Shown in pieces: positions 32,791-41,875 of a stretch of DNA of 44,141 nucleotides. Each line of letters begins with the position of its first letter. The stretch's first letter is position 1. The position numbers and the translations under genes were made by a program. Origin of the DNA: Saprospiraceae bacterium (GTDB lineage Bacteria; Bacteroidota; Bacteroidia; Chitinophagales; Saprospiraceae). Below the pieces are notes generated by a model. That model was not told the DNA's origin, did no database searches, and was given only the letters and a program-made list of their open reading frames with translations. The stretch lies in NCBI GenBank assembly GCA_019634045.1, contig JAHQWA010000319.1:1-44141 (forward strand), given 5' to 3'.

Positions 32791-35700
32791 TATTTCTGAA
32801 TATTTTTCAAGAGACACAAATAGGCATCTTCCAACACAGGCTCGGTTTCAACGGCGGCCTCGGTAGGTTGAGTGGAAGAAATGCACCTCACCCGAATATT
32901 ATCCCCCTCTCGCATATGATTGACAATTACCTGCTCGCTCTCCGCTTGCTCAAATTCATGGGCAGGTATCACATATTCCCAAACCAATCCTTCAGCATGC
33001 TGTAGCATATCCTGGGGTGAACCTTTATACCTTACGGAACCTTTATTGATGACGGCCAATTGGTTACAGGAACTAGCAATATCCTCAATAATGTGGGTGG
33101 AAAATAGGACAATACGTTCCCTACTCAGTTGTACCAACAGGTTCCGGAAGCGGATTCTTTCTCGAGGATCAAGACCAGCAGTTGGTTCATCGACGATGAG
33201 AATCCTGGGTAAGTGCAAGAGGATCTGGGCGATACCAATCCTTTGCTTCATTCCGCCTGAGAAGGAGCCAATTTTTTCATCTTTCCGATCCAACATATTT
33301 ACAGAGGACAGGACATATTCCAATCGCGCTGTTCGCTCTTCGTTGTCGGTTAAACCCTTGAGAATAGCTTGGTAATCGAGATAGCTCCAAGCGGACATAT
33401 GTTCGTAGCTGCCGAAGGCTTGCGGGAGATAGCCAATTAAGCCTTGTAGTTCTTCGCGTTTAAGTTGTGTATCCACTCCATTGATCCAAATCTTACCGTA
33501 ACTCTGTTCAAATACGCCACTGATGATCCGCATCAAAGTAGATTTACCAGCCCCATTAGGACCCAGTAAACCATACATCCCGGTGCCAATGTTCAGAGAT
33601 ACTCCGTTTAAGGCCTTAAAGGGTAACTTTCGTTTCCCGATAATGGGGATATTGATAATCAATCGATAATAAAAACGTCGCAGTCTTCCTTTCACCCGTT
33701 CGATATTGATATTATTACGATGGATGTAGTTGGAAGAATTATAGATGGTCAGAATTAAATACCAGAGAACTCCGACAAAAACGGCAAATCCCCACTGCTC
33801 CCAACGCTGGTTGAGCTGTAAAACCAGAACGAGCGGACTCAACCAAAACAGCAACCAGCCAAAGGCTTTGATCAACTTCTTCCAGCGCTTGGGCTCGCCT
33901 TTGGTCAAGGCGGTACCAATCGGAAACCAGGTTTCCAAGATCAGAAGGTAGATTCCAACGGCTAAGATGGTCATCCAGAATCCGGAGCTAAGGAAGGAAT
34001 AGGTAAACCATGCCATAAAGCCCAAGAGCGGCAACTGCCATAGAAAATCACGGATAAGTAATCCCCATTTGATCCCACGAAACCCGGAATGATGGAAATC
34101 CGCCAGCGCTTTGCTACCTGTCCATTCTCTAGTAAGACGTCCTGGGCGATTGTAGATCTTCACCAAGTTCTGGATACTGATTTCTAATTCTTGATCCTCT
34201 GGTATAACATCCGCGCGTGCTCGTTTCAAACTCACCTGTATAAAGTAAGTCACGGCCGGCACCAAGAATAGTAAGAGAAGCCAATCTACCATTTGCCACA
34301 AGAGAGAAGTTAGCTTAAAGTAGATATATATGCCAACACCTAACCATAGCCCTAGGTTGATCAACCTGACCCACCAAGGCAACGCCTTAAACCAGCTGAT
34401 GGCATTTTCCAACCCTAAATAAACGGTTGGGATCAATACGAGGGTGAGCAATGTACCAAGGGCAAGACCGCCAATCACAGTGATAGCGAAAGGAGCACCG
34501 ATAAGGCTCACGTACTCTGCCGTTCCCAAGGCTAGCGGAAACATAGCCGCGATGGTCGTGATGGCAGTGATCAAGATGGGCCGCAGTCGATGCAAACCCG
34601 CCGTCATCAAGGCCCGGGTTTTGCGATAGCCCTGCCGCCGCAGCGAATTGACATAATCAATCATGATAATGCCATTGTTCACGATCACCCCTAACAGGAT
34701 CAGAAAACCCGTTAGCGTATTGGCGTTGAATAGGCTGTTACCCGTAATGGCCAAGCCCAATAAAGCGCCGGTTGCTGCTAAGGGTACGGAAAACATCAGT
34801 ACAAATGGCGCGGATAGCGATTCGAACACAGAGGCCAAGATCATGAAAATTAAAAGAATCGCAGCGCCGGCTAGCACCTTAAAATCTTTGAGTTGATCTT
34901 GTGCTTCGACAATTTCTATGGCGATGCCAGGAGGCGCAGGATAATTGGCCACCAGTTGGCTAATGCTTTCTTTGTGAGCATCCAAGATTTCCTTGGATTG
35001 CATCGCCTGTTGGGATCGGCGATAGAATATTTCAATTTGCTTTTGTTGATTAATGCGCTGGATATCGTCCATGCCTTGCCCCGTCTGGATACTCGTAAAG
35101 GTAGCCATCTCGTGCAGGCCTCCGGTTCCGTCAGCTACTTCTAGTTGGCGCAAATCATCCATACTCTTCGGTGGAGGTTCTTCATAGTTTTGCTCCTCCT
35201 TTTCCCGGATGATGATGTTGTATTCTTCATCCGCATATTGGAACGTAGAATTGGTGGGTGCGTCTTGCCCAAAATCGCGAAGTGCCAGCATGATATTTTC
35301 GGGAGCGATGTCTTTGCGGGCGAGCGTCAGGGGATCGAAACGCAAGAGTACTTCTGGTCGATTACCTCTGGAACTCAAGTTAGCTTCTTGCGTGTCTTCT
35401 AAACTCTCCAGATAGTAGAGCAGGTCCTGTGCCACCCGTTGCAAGACGGCATAATCTTCCCCTTTTACTACTAATTTTTCCTGATTATCCCCAAAACCTA
35501 GTAGGGAGCCCAGGGCATCCATTCCGCCGATGCCACCACCGCCGCCGCCACCACCACCACTGGTTTGTTCGGTGAGGCTGATGCGCGCGTTTCCACCAAT
35601 TTCTCGGATCAAACGATCCACATTGGCTTTTACTTCAAAATAGTTGCGATTATCAATGTCCTCGAAGTCTTTCTTCAGCTTGAGGCTTACGACGGCATCT

Positions 35701-37496
35701 TCTTCTCGAATGCGACTGCTGACATCCTCTTTTTCTTCAAGTCCGTCAATCTTGGCTTCGATCTCTCGGACAATCTTGTCCGTATTATCCAAGGTACTGC
35801 CTTTCGCCATCGTTACAAACACATCAATTTGGTCTGATTCTACCTCCTCTTGGGCGTTGATGTTAATAGCCAAAACAGCAAAAGTCGTCAGGAAGAAAAG
35901 AACTAAACCCGCTATGACTGTTCTTGCCGGATGGCGGAGGCTACTTTTGAGTAGGACGAGGTACAGGCGCTCCGTACGTGTTTTGGCTTTTGAGGGAGCA
36001 AAAGCCTTGGATTTTTTCTTTTTGTAAAACTCCAAAACAAAGGCGGCCAAGACGGGAATCAGAAGGAGCGCGACTAATAAAGAAACGGTTAAGGTAGAAA
36101 TGATAGATACTCCGATGTTCTTCCCAATCAGCGCAATCAAGTAATTGCCGAAGAACAAGAAGGGAACGAAAACCGTAGCTGTGGTGAGGGTAGCAGCGAG
36201 AATGGCTTTGGCCACCCCAGTGACCCCCTTAGCTACTGCTTTTTCCATAACCGCTCCTTCAGCAACCAGCCGGTAGATGTTTTCCAGCACGACGATACTA
36301 TTGTCGAGCAACATCCCAATGGCCAGCGCCATACCGACCAGCGTCAAACTGTTAATGCTGATGCCTGCTCCGTAGAATAGATTGAAGGCAGCGTAGACAG
36401 AAATAGGAATGGAAACGGCAATCACCGAAATCAGTCGAAGGTCCTTGAGGAAAATCCACAAGACGAAGATGGCCAGTAGTCCCCCGATCAAAGCCAAATC
36501 AATGATTTGATTGATATTATCTTCCATATTCTGCGCCAAATTGCGCTGAACAGTGATTTGCACATCTTTGGCTGCTAGCTGCTCATTGAGTTGGTCAATC
36601 AAGTTTAAGCATCGGCGCGAAAGGTCAATAATATTAACCTGTGATTCTTTAGTGGCCGTCAAAGAAATAGCATCCTTACCGTTAACTCTACTGATCGATT
36701 CTTCTTCATCTACACCGAAGGAAACTTTCGCCACATCCTTTAGTAGGATTGGGCCCGGAGCCATGACGATGTTTTCTATTTCGTTGACTTCTGCATACTC
36801 AGAAGCGGTGCGAATAAAGAACCTTTTATCGCCCTCATATACGAAACCAGCGAGCGTTCTACTGCCAGAATTCTGGGTTAAACGGGAGCGCACGCTTTCC
36901 GGGGTGATTTTGTGCGGTTCCGCCGCCTGTTTGTCTAACAGAATCTCCAGGTTCTTTTGCCGACCACCGAAAATGCTGATGGAGGCAATGCCGTCGAGGT
37001 TCTCGAAGGCGGGACGGATATCCTTTTCGGTTACATTGCGGAGCCGATCCGTCCCTCCGCTACCCCTGACCTGTAATTCCAGAAATTGATTGGTCAATTG
37101 CTGGAGGTCGATCTTAGCTACCTGGACAAAAAGGTCCGTGGGGAGATCGGGTTTTACGGCATCGATCTTCTGTTGTAACTTCAGAAAAGCATATTTGAAG
37201 CGCGTATTTTGTTCAAAACTTACGCGAATGGTCGCCCGATTTCCCGTGATCTGCGTCTCTATTTTCTCCACACCCTCCATGGTGCCGATCGCACCTTCCA
37301 CGGGTAGCACGCCTTGTTGCTCGAGGTACTGCGGGTCTACTTGAGAAGGAGAGGCTACTTGCACAAAGAGCATTGGGAGCTCCGCATTGGGCAATAATTC
37401 TACGGGCAGCTGTTGATAAGAGAGATAGCCCAATAGGGTAAGCCCTATAAAGACCATACAGATCGCTACTTTTCGATGTATGAGTTGGGTCATCAT
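32790..37496 (-). CDS. RND permease fused to an ABC ATPase
   Basis: A single 1568-residue open frame. Residues about 1-1035 are a full RND permease (HAE/AcrB-like): N-terminal helix, large periplasmic domains, helix 4 with MLLDNSIVVLENI (Asp398, Asn399), and helices 10-12 (VNNGIIMIDY, RPILITAITTIAAMFPL). Residues about 1040-1270 add roughly six further helices. Residues about 1288-1520 are an ABC ATPase: Walker A GPNGAGKST (Lys1318), Q-loop YLPQAFG, signature FSGGMKQR, Walker B LIVDEPTAGLD (Glu1437) and the switch His in STHI. A poly-Gly run is at 647-655. An ABC-start-like sequence (ISIQNLVKIYNRPG, about 1105) precedes the last four helices, so the ATPase N-terminus looks split. It is coupled to the ABC-2 permease by TAATG. 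The fusion is unusual for either family. Confidence 0.9.
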   Translation of the reverse strand: MMTQLIHRKVAICMVFIGLTLLGYLSYQQLPVELLPNAELPMLFVQVASPSQVDPQYLEQQGVLPVEGAIGTMEGVEKIETQITGNRATIRVSFEQNTRFKYAFLKLQQKIDAVKPDLPTDLFVQVAKIDLQQLTNQFLELQVRGSGGTDRLRNVTEKDIRPAFENLDGIASISIFGGRQKNLEILLDKQAAEPHKITPESVRSRLTQNSGSRTLAGFVYEGDKRFFIRTASEYAEVNEIENIVMAPGPILLKDVAKVSFGVDEEESISRVNGKDAISLTATKESQVNIIDLSRRCLNLIDQLNEQLAAKDVQITVQRNLAQNMEDNINQIIDLALIGGLLAIFVLWIFLKDLRLISVIAVSIPISVYAAFNLFYGAGISINSLTLVGMALAIGMLLDNSIVVLENIYRLVAEGAVMEKAVAKGVTGVAKAILAATLTTATVFVPFLFFGNYLIALIGKNIGVSIISTLTVSLLVALLLIPVLAAFVLEFYKKKKSKAFAPSKAKTRTERLYLVLLKSSLRHPARTVIAGLVLFFLTTFAVLAININAQEEVESDQIDVFVTMAKGSTLDNTDKIVREIEAKIDGLEEKEDVSSRIREEDAVVSLKLKKDFEDIDNRNYFEVKANVDRLIREIGGNARISLTEQTSGGGGGGGGGIGGMDALGSLLGFGDNQEKLVVKGEDYAVLQRVAQDLLYYLESLEDTQEANLSSRGNRPEVLLRFDPLTLARKDIAPENIMLALRDFGQDAPTNSTFQYADEEYNIIIREKEEQNYEEPPPKSMDDLRQLEVADGTGGLHEMATFTSIQTGQGMDDIQRINQQKQIEIFYRRSQQAMQSKEILDAHKESISQLVANYPAPPGIAIEIVEAQDQLKDFKVLAGAAILLIFMILASVFESLSAPFVLMFSVPLAATGALLGLAITGNSLFNANTLTGFLILLGVIVNNGIIMIDYVNSLRRQGYRKTRALMTAGLHRLRPILITAITTIAAMFPLALGTAEYVSLIGAPFAITVIGGLALGTLLTLVLIPTVYLGLENAISWFKALPWWVRLINLGLWLGVGIYIYFKLTSLLWQMVDWLLLLFLVPAVTYFIQVSLKRARADVIPEDQELEISIQNLVKIYNRPGRLTREWTGSKALADFHHSGFRGIKWGLLIRDFLWQLPLLGFMAWFTYSFLSSGFWMTILAVGIYLLILETWFPIGTALTKGEPKRWKKLIKAFGWLLFWLSPLVLVLQLNQRWEQWGFAVFVGVLWYLILTIYNSSNYIHRNNINIERVKGRLRRFYYRLIINIPIIGKRKLPFKALNGVSLNIGTGMYGLLGPNGAGKSTLMRIISGVFEQSYGKIWINGVDTQLKREELQGLIGYLPQAFGSYEHMSAWSYLDYQAILKGLTDNEERTARLEYVLSSVNMLDRKDEKIGSFSGGMKQRIGIAQILLHLPRILIVDEPTAGLDPRERIRFRNLLVQLSRERIVLFSTHIIEDIASSCNQLAVINKGSVRYKGSPQDMLQHAEGLVWEYVIPAHEFEQAESEQVIVNHMREGDNIRVRCISSTQPTEAAVETEPVLEDAYLCLLKNIQK
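35532..35558 (-). repeat. Nine-codon glycine tract in the RND-ABC gene
   Basis: Nine consecutive GGN codons (GGT and GGC) encode Gly647-655 in a periplasmic loop of the RND part. In-frame triplet slippage could vary the loop length without breaking the gene. Confidence 0.85.
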
Positions 37497-37585
37497 GAAC
37501 AGCTGGTTCTGTTTATCTTTTTATGAGAATGATGTTGATTCATTGGTTGTATCTTTTTGAGACTGTGCGGCTAAGCACAGCACTG

Positions 37586-40500
37586 CTAAACCATTTCAGC
37601 CGCTTCCTTTTTACCTCCAAAATCAATCACGGCATATACACAAGGAATAACAACTAGCGTCAGTAGGGTAGAGGTAACCAAGCCTCCAATCACCGCCCAT
37701 GCCATCGGTGCACGTAAGGAAGCACTTTCTCCAAAACCAAAAGTCAAAGGGAGCAAGGCGAGTACCGTGGTGAGCGAAGTCATCAGAATCGGCCTAATCC
37801 TTTGCTGCCCTGCTTGAGCAATCGCCTCGTACCTGGACAAACCACTTCGCTTTAGTTGATTAATCCTATCCACCAGTATGATGGCATCATTTACCGCTAT
37901 CCCCACCAGCATAATAATTCCGATGATGGCCATGATATTCAAGGGTGCATTGAGCCAATAGAAAGTGGCAATGGTTCCTACCACGGCTAGCGGGATAGTC
38001 AATAAGATGGTAAAAGGATGTAGCAGAGATTCAAATTGCGAAGCCATGACCATATAAACCAAGATCACGGATAGGATCAAGGAAAAGGTGAGACTCTCGA
38101 GGGATTCCTGGCGGCGTGCTTCATCTCCCGCTACTTTAATACTGTAGTTAGGCGGTAGATCAATGGCACGTACCGTTTCTCTGATCTGATCAGCAACGAA
38201 CTCTAAGGGGATGGTTTCATCAGTTTGTGCATATACTTTCCCCAATCGACTTTGATTCCGTCGGTGGATTTCCCTAGGTGCAGCGGACTCGCGCAAAGTC
38301 GCGATTTCGTGCAAGCGATAGATCTTATCCCCACCCTGAATGGTCATATTTTCAAAGGCGGCAATGCCCTGTTCTGGCGTCTTTAGTTGAATATCGATCA
38401 TTTCTCCAGCCTGCTCCAATTTACCGGCACTCTTCCCTTGCAGCTGATCCTGTATTTGGGTGATCACATTATTCATATCCAAATTGTACAAGCCCAGCTT
38501 GAAGCGATCAAAAAGTACTTCGACCTCTGGCGCGCCCTGTTCGATCGAAGTCTGGATATTGATCAATTCCGGCATTTCTGCCATGAGTGAGCGTACCTCT
38601 TGGGTGATGCTTTCGATCGTTTCAAGGTCTTGACCTTTAACTTCGACTACTAAGGGGGCTTCTTCGGTTCGCAGAATACTATTCAGCGAGGAAACTTCAG
38701 GTGAAAAAGAGAGCTCCACGCCTGGAATTCCAGCGGTAACTTCATCTAGGGCTGCCATAACTTTCTGGGTACCTAATCTGGTACTATCTACTAGGGCTAC
38801 TTCAACGGTGGCGGTGTGCTCCCCTTGGAAAACCGCAGATTGGCTTTCTTCGATGGCCGATTTTGGCCCTATATGACTATACACGAACTTCAAATCCTCC
38901 TGTAATACATCCTGGACGATACTTTCTATATTTTCCGTGGTAGTGGCAGTGCGTTCGAGGACCGTTCCTTCCGGTAAACGAAGGTCTATACTGAACTTCT
39001 TGCTGGAAGCTGCCGGCATAAATTCCGTACCAATGGAAGGGTAGATGTAATAGGCGCCGCCGATCAACAAGGCGGCCAACAGTATGACAAACCAACGGAA
39101 ACGCAGCACACCTAATAGAAAGCGACCATAGGACTTCAATTGAAGAGACCGTGCTTGGGCCGGTGCTGTGCGCCGTCGATAGAAGCGATGATAGAGCATC
39201 GGAATCACGAAAATAGCCACGAATAAGGAGGAAATGAGCGAAAAAGCTACTGTCCAGGCTTGGTCCTTGAAGAGTTCCCCCGCGGCATCCTGTAGATAGA
39301 TGACGGGAAGGAAAACGATGATCGTTGTCAGCGTTGAGGCCGTAATGGCGCCCCCTACCTCTGCCGTACCATTAATCGCAGCCGTTTTGGCATCCGCTCC
39401 CGATTCGTGATTTCGAAATATGTTTTCCAATACGACAATCGCATTATCTACCAGCATGCCCGCTCCCAAAGCCAAACCGCCTAAGGTCATGATATTGATA
39501 GTCAGACCATTGAAGTACATCAAGGTAAAGGTGGCAATAATAGAGATCGGAATGGCAATACTAATGATCAAAGTGGTACCAAAACGATGCAGGAATAGGA
39601 ATAGAACCACGATTGCCAGTAGTACCCCGACTAGAGCCGTTTCTTGCACTTCATCTACCGCATTTTGAATGAATACCCCTTGATTGGAGATGACTTCAAA
39701 CTGATAAGCCGGTAAAGCCTGGCGAATATCCTCCAAGGCTTCGCTGATTTCTTCGACTGCCTTCACCGTGTTGAATCGATTTTCCTTATAGATGGATAGG
39801 CCGATGCAACGCTGGCCATTGATCCGCACGATATTTTCGGGATCTTTATTCGTGAAGGTGGTAACCGCCACATCTTTTAGGTAGATTGGTGCCCGGTTTC
39901 CGGCAGCAGCATTGGTCCCTTCATTGTTGTTTTGAGTTTGAGTGTTTGCTGCACTGGCCGAGGCTTGTTCCTCTTTGTAGCCAACTATGAGATTGTTGAA
40001 ATCATCCTCCGTTTTCAACATCCCTACTCCTTTCACGGTATACTGCAAGCCCAATTCCTGGACCGTACCGCCAGAAACATTTTGATTAAAGCTCTGGATC
40101 TTCTGACTGATATTGTCCAGGCTTAGCCCATAGGCTTCCAATTTGTAAGGAGCGGTATTGATGATTACTTCTTGTTCCTGATCCCCGGACAAAGCCACCT
40201 GAGCAACCCCCTCCAAGCGCACTAACTCTTTGCTCACATAGTTGTCACAGACTTTCCGCAGTTCATTCAGGTCATCGATGCTATTATGGGATACTCCTAA
40301 GAGCATAATCGGAGCACTATTGGGATCGTATTGCGTTACGCTTACCCGTTCTAATTCCCCACCTTGGTTGAAGTCATTGAGTGCCTTCTGTAGATCGAGG
40401 AAGGCTTCGTCCATGTCTTTCTCCCAACTGTACTCCACAGTAATTTGTGCAGAACCGATTTTGGTAACACTAGCCACCTGTGTCACACCTCCTTGGCGCA

Positions 40501-40717
40501 TACTCAGGGCTTCGATCTGCTCCACAAACTGTTTTTCAATTTCCTCGGGCGCTTTCTCTCCCGATTCGATCTCTACAAACAAGCGAGGAGAGTTCAGATC
40601 GGGGAAGAGATCTACGCCTAAACGGAAATAGGATATATAGCCTAGTATCCCGATGGCTAGGATGGCCATCAACACTGTGACGGGATAATTAACGGCAAAT
40701 TGAGTCAATTTTTTCAT
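37586..40717 (-). CDS. RND efflux permease (HAE type)
   Basis: A 1043-residue inner-membrane exporter of normal RND length: 12 helices and two large periplasmic loops. Helix 4 carries MLVDNAIVVLENI (Asp424, Asn425), so one of the two acidic proton-relay residues of AcrB is Asn; helix 10 has AVNDAIILVD, without the AcrB Lys. Helix 11 has RPILMTSLTTVLALLPL. A Ser/Asn/Ala-rich loop near 255-275 is an unusual low-complexity insert in the periplasmic part. Its ATG overlaps the membrane fusion gene's stop as ATGA, so the two are coupled. Together with the fusion protein and TolC homologue it forms a standard tripartite pump; the RND-ABC gene starts 89 bases further on. Confidence 0.93.
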   Translation of the reverse strand: MKKLTQFAVNYPVTVLMAILAIGILGYISYFRLGVDLFPDLNSPRLFVEIESGEKAPEEIEKQFVEQIEALSMRQGGVTQVASVTKIGSAQITVEYSWEKDMDEAFLDLQKALNDFNQGGELERVSVTQYDPNSAPIMLLGVSHNSIDDLNELRKVCDNYVSKELVRLEGVAQVALSGDQEQEVIINTAPYKLEAYGLSLDNISQKIQSFNQNVSGGTVQELGLQYTVKGVGMLKTEDDFNNLIVGYKEEQASASAANTQTQNNNEGTNAAAGNRAPIYLKDVAVTTFTNKDPENIVRINGQRCIGLSIYKENRFNTVKAVEEISEALEDIRQALPAYQFEVISNQGVFIQNAVDEVQETALVGVLLAIVVLFLFLHRFGTTLIISIAIPISIIATFTLMYFNGLTINIMTLGGLALGAGMLVDNAIVVLENIFRNHESGADAKTAAINGTAEVGGAITASTLTTIIVFLPVIYLQDAAGELFKDQAWTVAFSLISSLFVAIFVIPMLYHRFYRRRTAPAQARSLQLKSYGRFLLGVLRFRWFVILLAALLIGGAYYIYPSIGTEFMPAASSKKFSIDLRLPEGTVLERTATTTENIESIVQDVLQEDLKFVYSHIGPKSAIEESQSAVFQGEHTATVEVALVDSTRLGTQKVMAALDEVTAGIPGVELSFSPEVSSLNSILRTEEAPLVVEVKGQDLETIESITQEVRSLMAEMPELINIQTSIEQGAPEVEVLFDRFKLGLYNLDMNNVITQIQDQLQGKSAGKLEQAGEMIDIQLKTPEQGIAAFENMTIQGGDKIYRLHEIATLRESAAPREIHRRNQSRLGKVYAQTDETIPLEFVADQIRETVRAIDLPPNYSIKVAGDEARRQESLESLTFSLILSVILVYMVMASQFESLLHPFTILLTIPLAVVGTIATFYWLNAPLNIMAIIGIIMLVGIAVNDAIILVDRINQLKRSGLSRYEAIAQAGQQRIRPILMTSLTTVLALLPLTFGFGESASLRAPMAWAVIGGLVTSTLLTLVVIPCVYAVIDFGGKKEAAEMV

Positions 40718-41769
40718 TTCAGTACTTTCACTTTGGACTTGTTACGAAGGGTTTCAAAACCTTTGATCACTAAGCGTTCATTCACCTCCAAACCGGAGAC
40801 GACCTCTATCATATCCTCATTTTCGATACCAGTTTCGATGATCCGTTCAAAGGCTGTATTTTCCTTCACGACAAAAACACGCTTACCTCGCTGGTCAGAA
40901 ATGATCACCTCTTTAGGGATTACGATGATGTCATCCTTCTGGTTGACTTTGATGAGCGTCTTGATAAACATACCTGGGCGGATCAAGAGTTTCGGGTTCC
41001 CAAAACGTACCTTACCTAGATAAGTGCGCGTATTGACATCAATGGCGGGTGATAGTTCCGTGACCGTACCAATCAAGGTGTCATTGGGGAGGCTGTAATT
41101 AGTGATTTGAACTTTCTGGCCCGTTTTGATTTCAGTCATCGTGTTTTCAGGTAGGCTCACATCGACATACATCCGGGAGTAGTTCATAATAGTAGCCAAG
41201 GAGTTGCCCTGTTGAATCTGACTATTAGGGGTATAATGAGGGAGTTTCACGATCACCCCTGAGATTGGAATGTCAATTTTCATTTTCTCCAGACGGATCT
41301 GGGCGTTTTCAAGATCATTCTGGGCATTGGTCATTTGCAATTCTGCATTCCGCAGCTCCCGCAAGGTGACCCCGCCTTTGTCGTAAACGGACTTTTGCTT
41401 CTCATACTCCTGCTTAGCCAGGTCCAGGTTCATTTTCTTGGACTCTAGGCTAATGCCGTTGACGTATTCCTTGTCTTCAATTTCGACAAAAGCCTGTCCC
41501 GCTTTTACGCGATCTCCGAGTTTAAACGGGCGCTTGTAAGCGGGGTGGTTTTTAAGCTTGTATTTACCGGCGATCTGTGAGGTTACTTCCATCTCCTTTT
41601 CCGCCAGGGCGTTACCGGTTGCAATGGTGTGTCTAGATATGGAAGAGGTAGCTACATCAATGACGGATACGGGGGCCGCCAGATCAATGGAAGGACTTTC
41701 TTCTTCCGGTTGATTACATGCCCATAGTGTTAAAAGAACTAGGACGCTGAGAGAAAGTTGTTTTTTCAC
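40714..41769 (-). CDS. RND membrane fusion (periplasmic adaptor) lipoprotein
   Basis: A 351-residue adaptor of the HlyD/AcrA family. The lipoprotein signal ends LLTLWAC (Cys18). Then follow the barrel-sandwich/lipoyl halves (HTIATGNALAEKEMEVTSQI, and VSGVIVKLPHY-like ISGVIVKL), an alpha-hairpin of about 45 residues between them (KMNLDLAKQEYEKQKSVYDK, AELQMTNAQNDLENA), a beta-barrel and a membrane-proximal domain ending in KVLK. It bridges the RND permease and the outer-membrane channel. The stop overlaps the RND start by four bases. 106 bases separate it from the TolC-like gene upstream. Confidence 0.92.
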   Translation of the reverse strand: MKKQLSLSVLVLLTLWACNQPEEESPSIDLAAPVSVIDVATSSISRHTIATGNALAEKEMEVTSQIAGKYKLKNHPAYKRPFKLGDRVKAGQAFVEIEDKEYVNGISLESKKMNLDLAKQEYEKQKSVYDKGGVTLRELRNAELQMTNAQNDLENAQIRLEKMKIDIPISGVIVKLPHYTPNSQIQQGNSLATIMNYSRMYVDVSLPENTMTEIKTGQKVQITNYSLPNDTLIGTVTELSPAIDVNTRTYLGKVRFGNPKLLIRPGMFIKTLIKVNQKDDIIVIPKEVIISDQRGKRVFVVKENTAFERIIETGIENEDMIEVVSGLEVNERLVIKGFETLRNKSKVKVLK

Positions 41770-41875
41770 GAATCTTCTATTTTAGGTACTTGGCAGTGGT
41801 TAGCTGGTTAATCCGGTCAAGGATGTTGATTGTAGAAGAAAGCTACCAAGCGGTATTTATCAAATAATTATGGGT

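Noticed and set aside
35565-37344. Series of plus-strand frames (up to 178 codons) opposite the RND-ABC gene
   Set aside because: They are antisense shadows of a long, strongly conserved gene and match no family.
32790-37496. RND-ABC fusion as an artefact of misjoined genes
   Set aside because: The frame is continuous through about 250 residues of linker with sensible membrane helices, and the next gene is coupled by TAATG. An error would need to keep frame throughout. It still deserves a read-level check.
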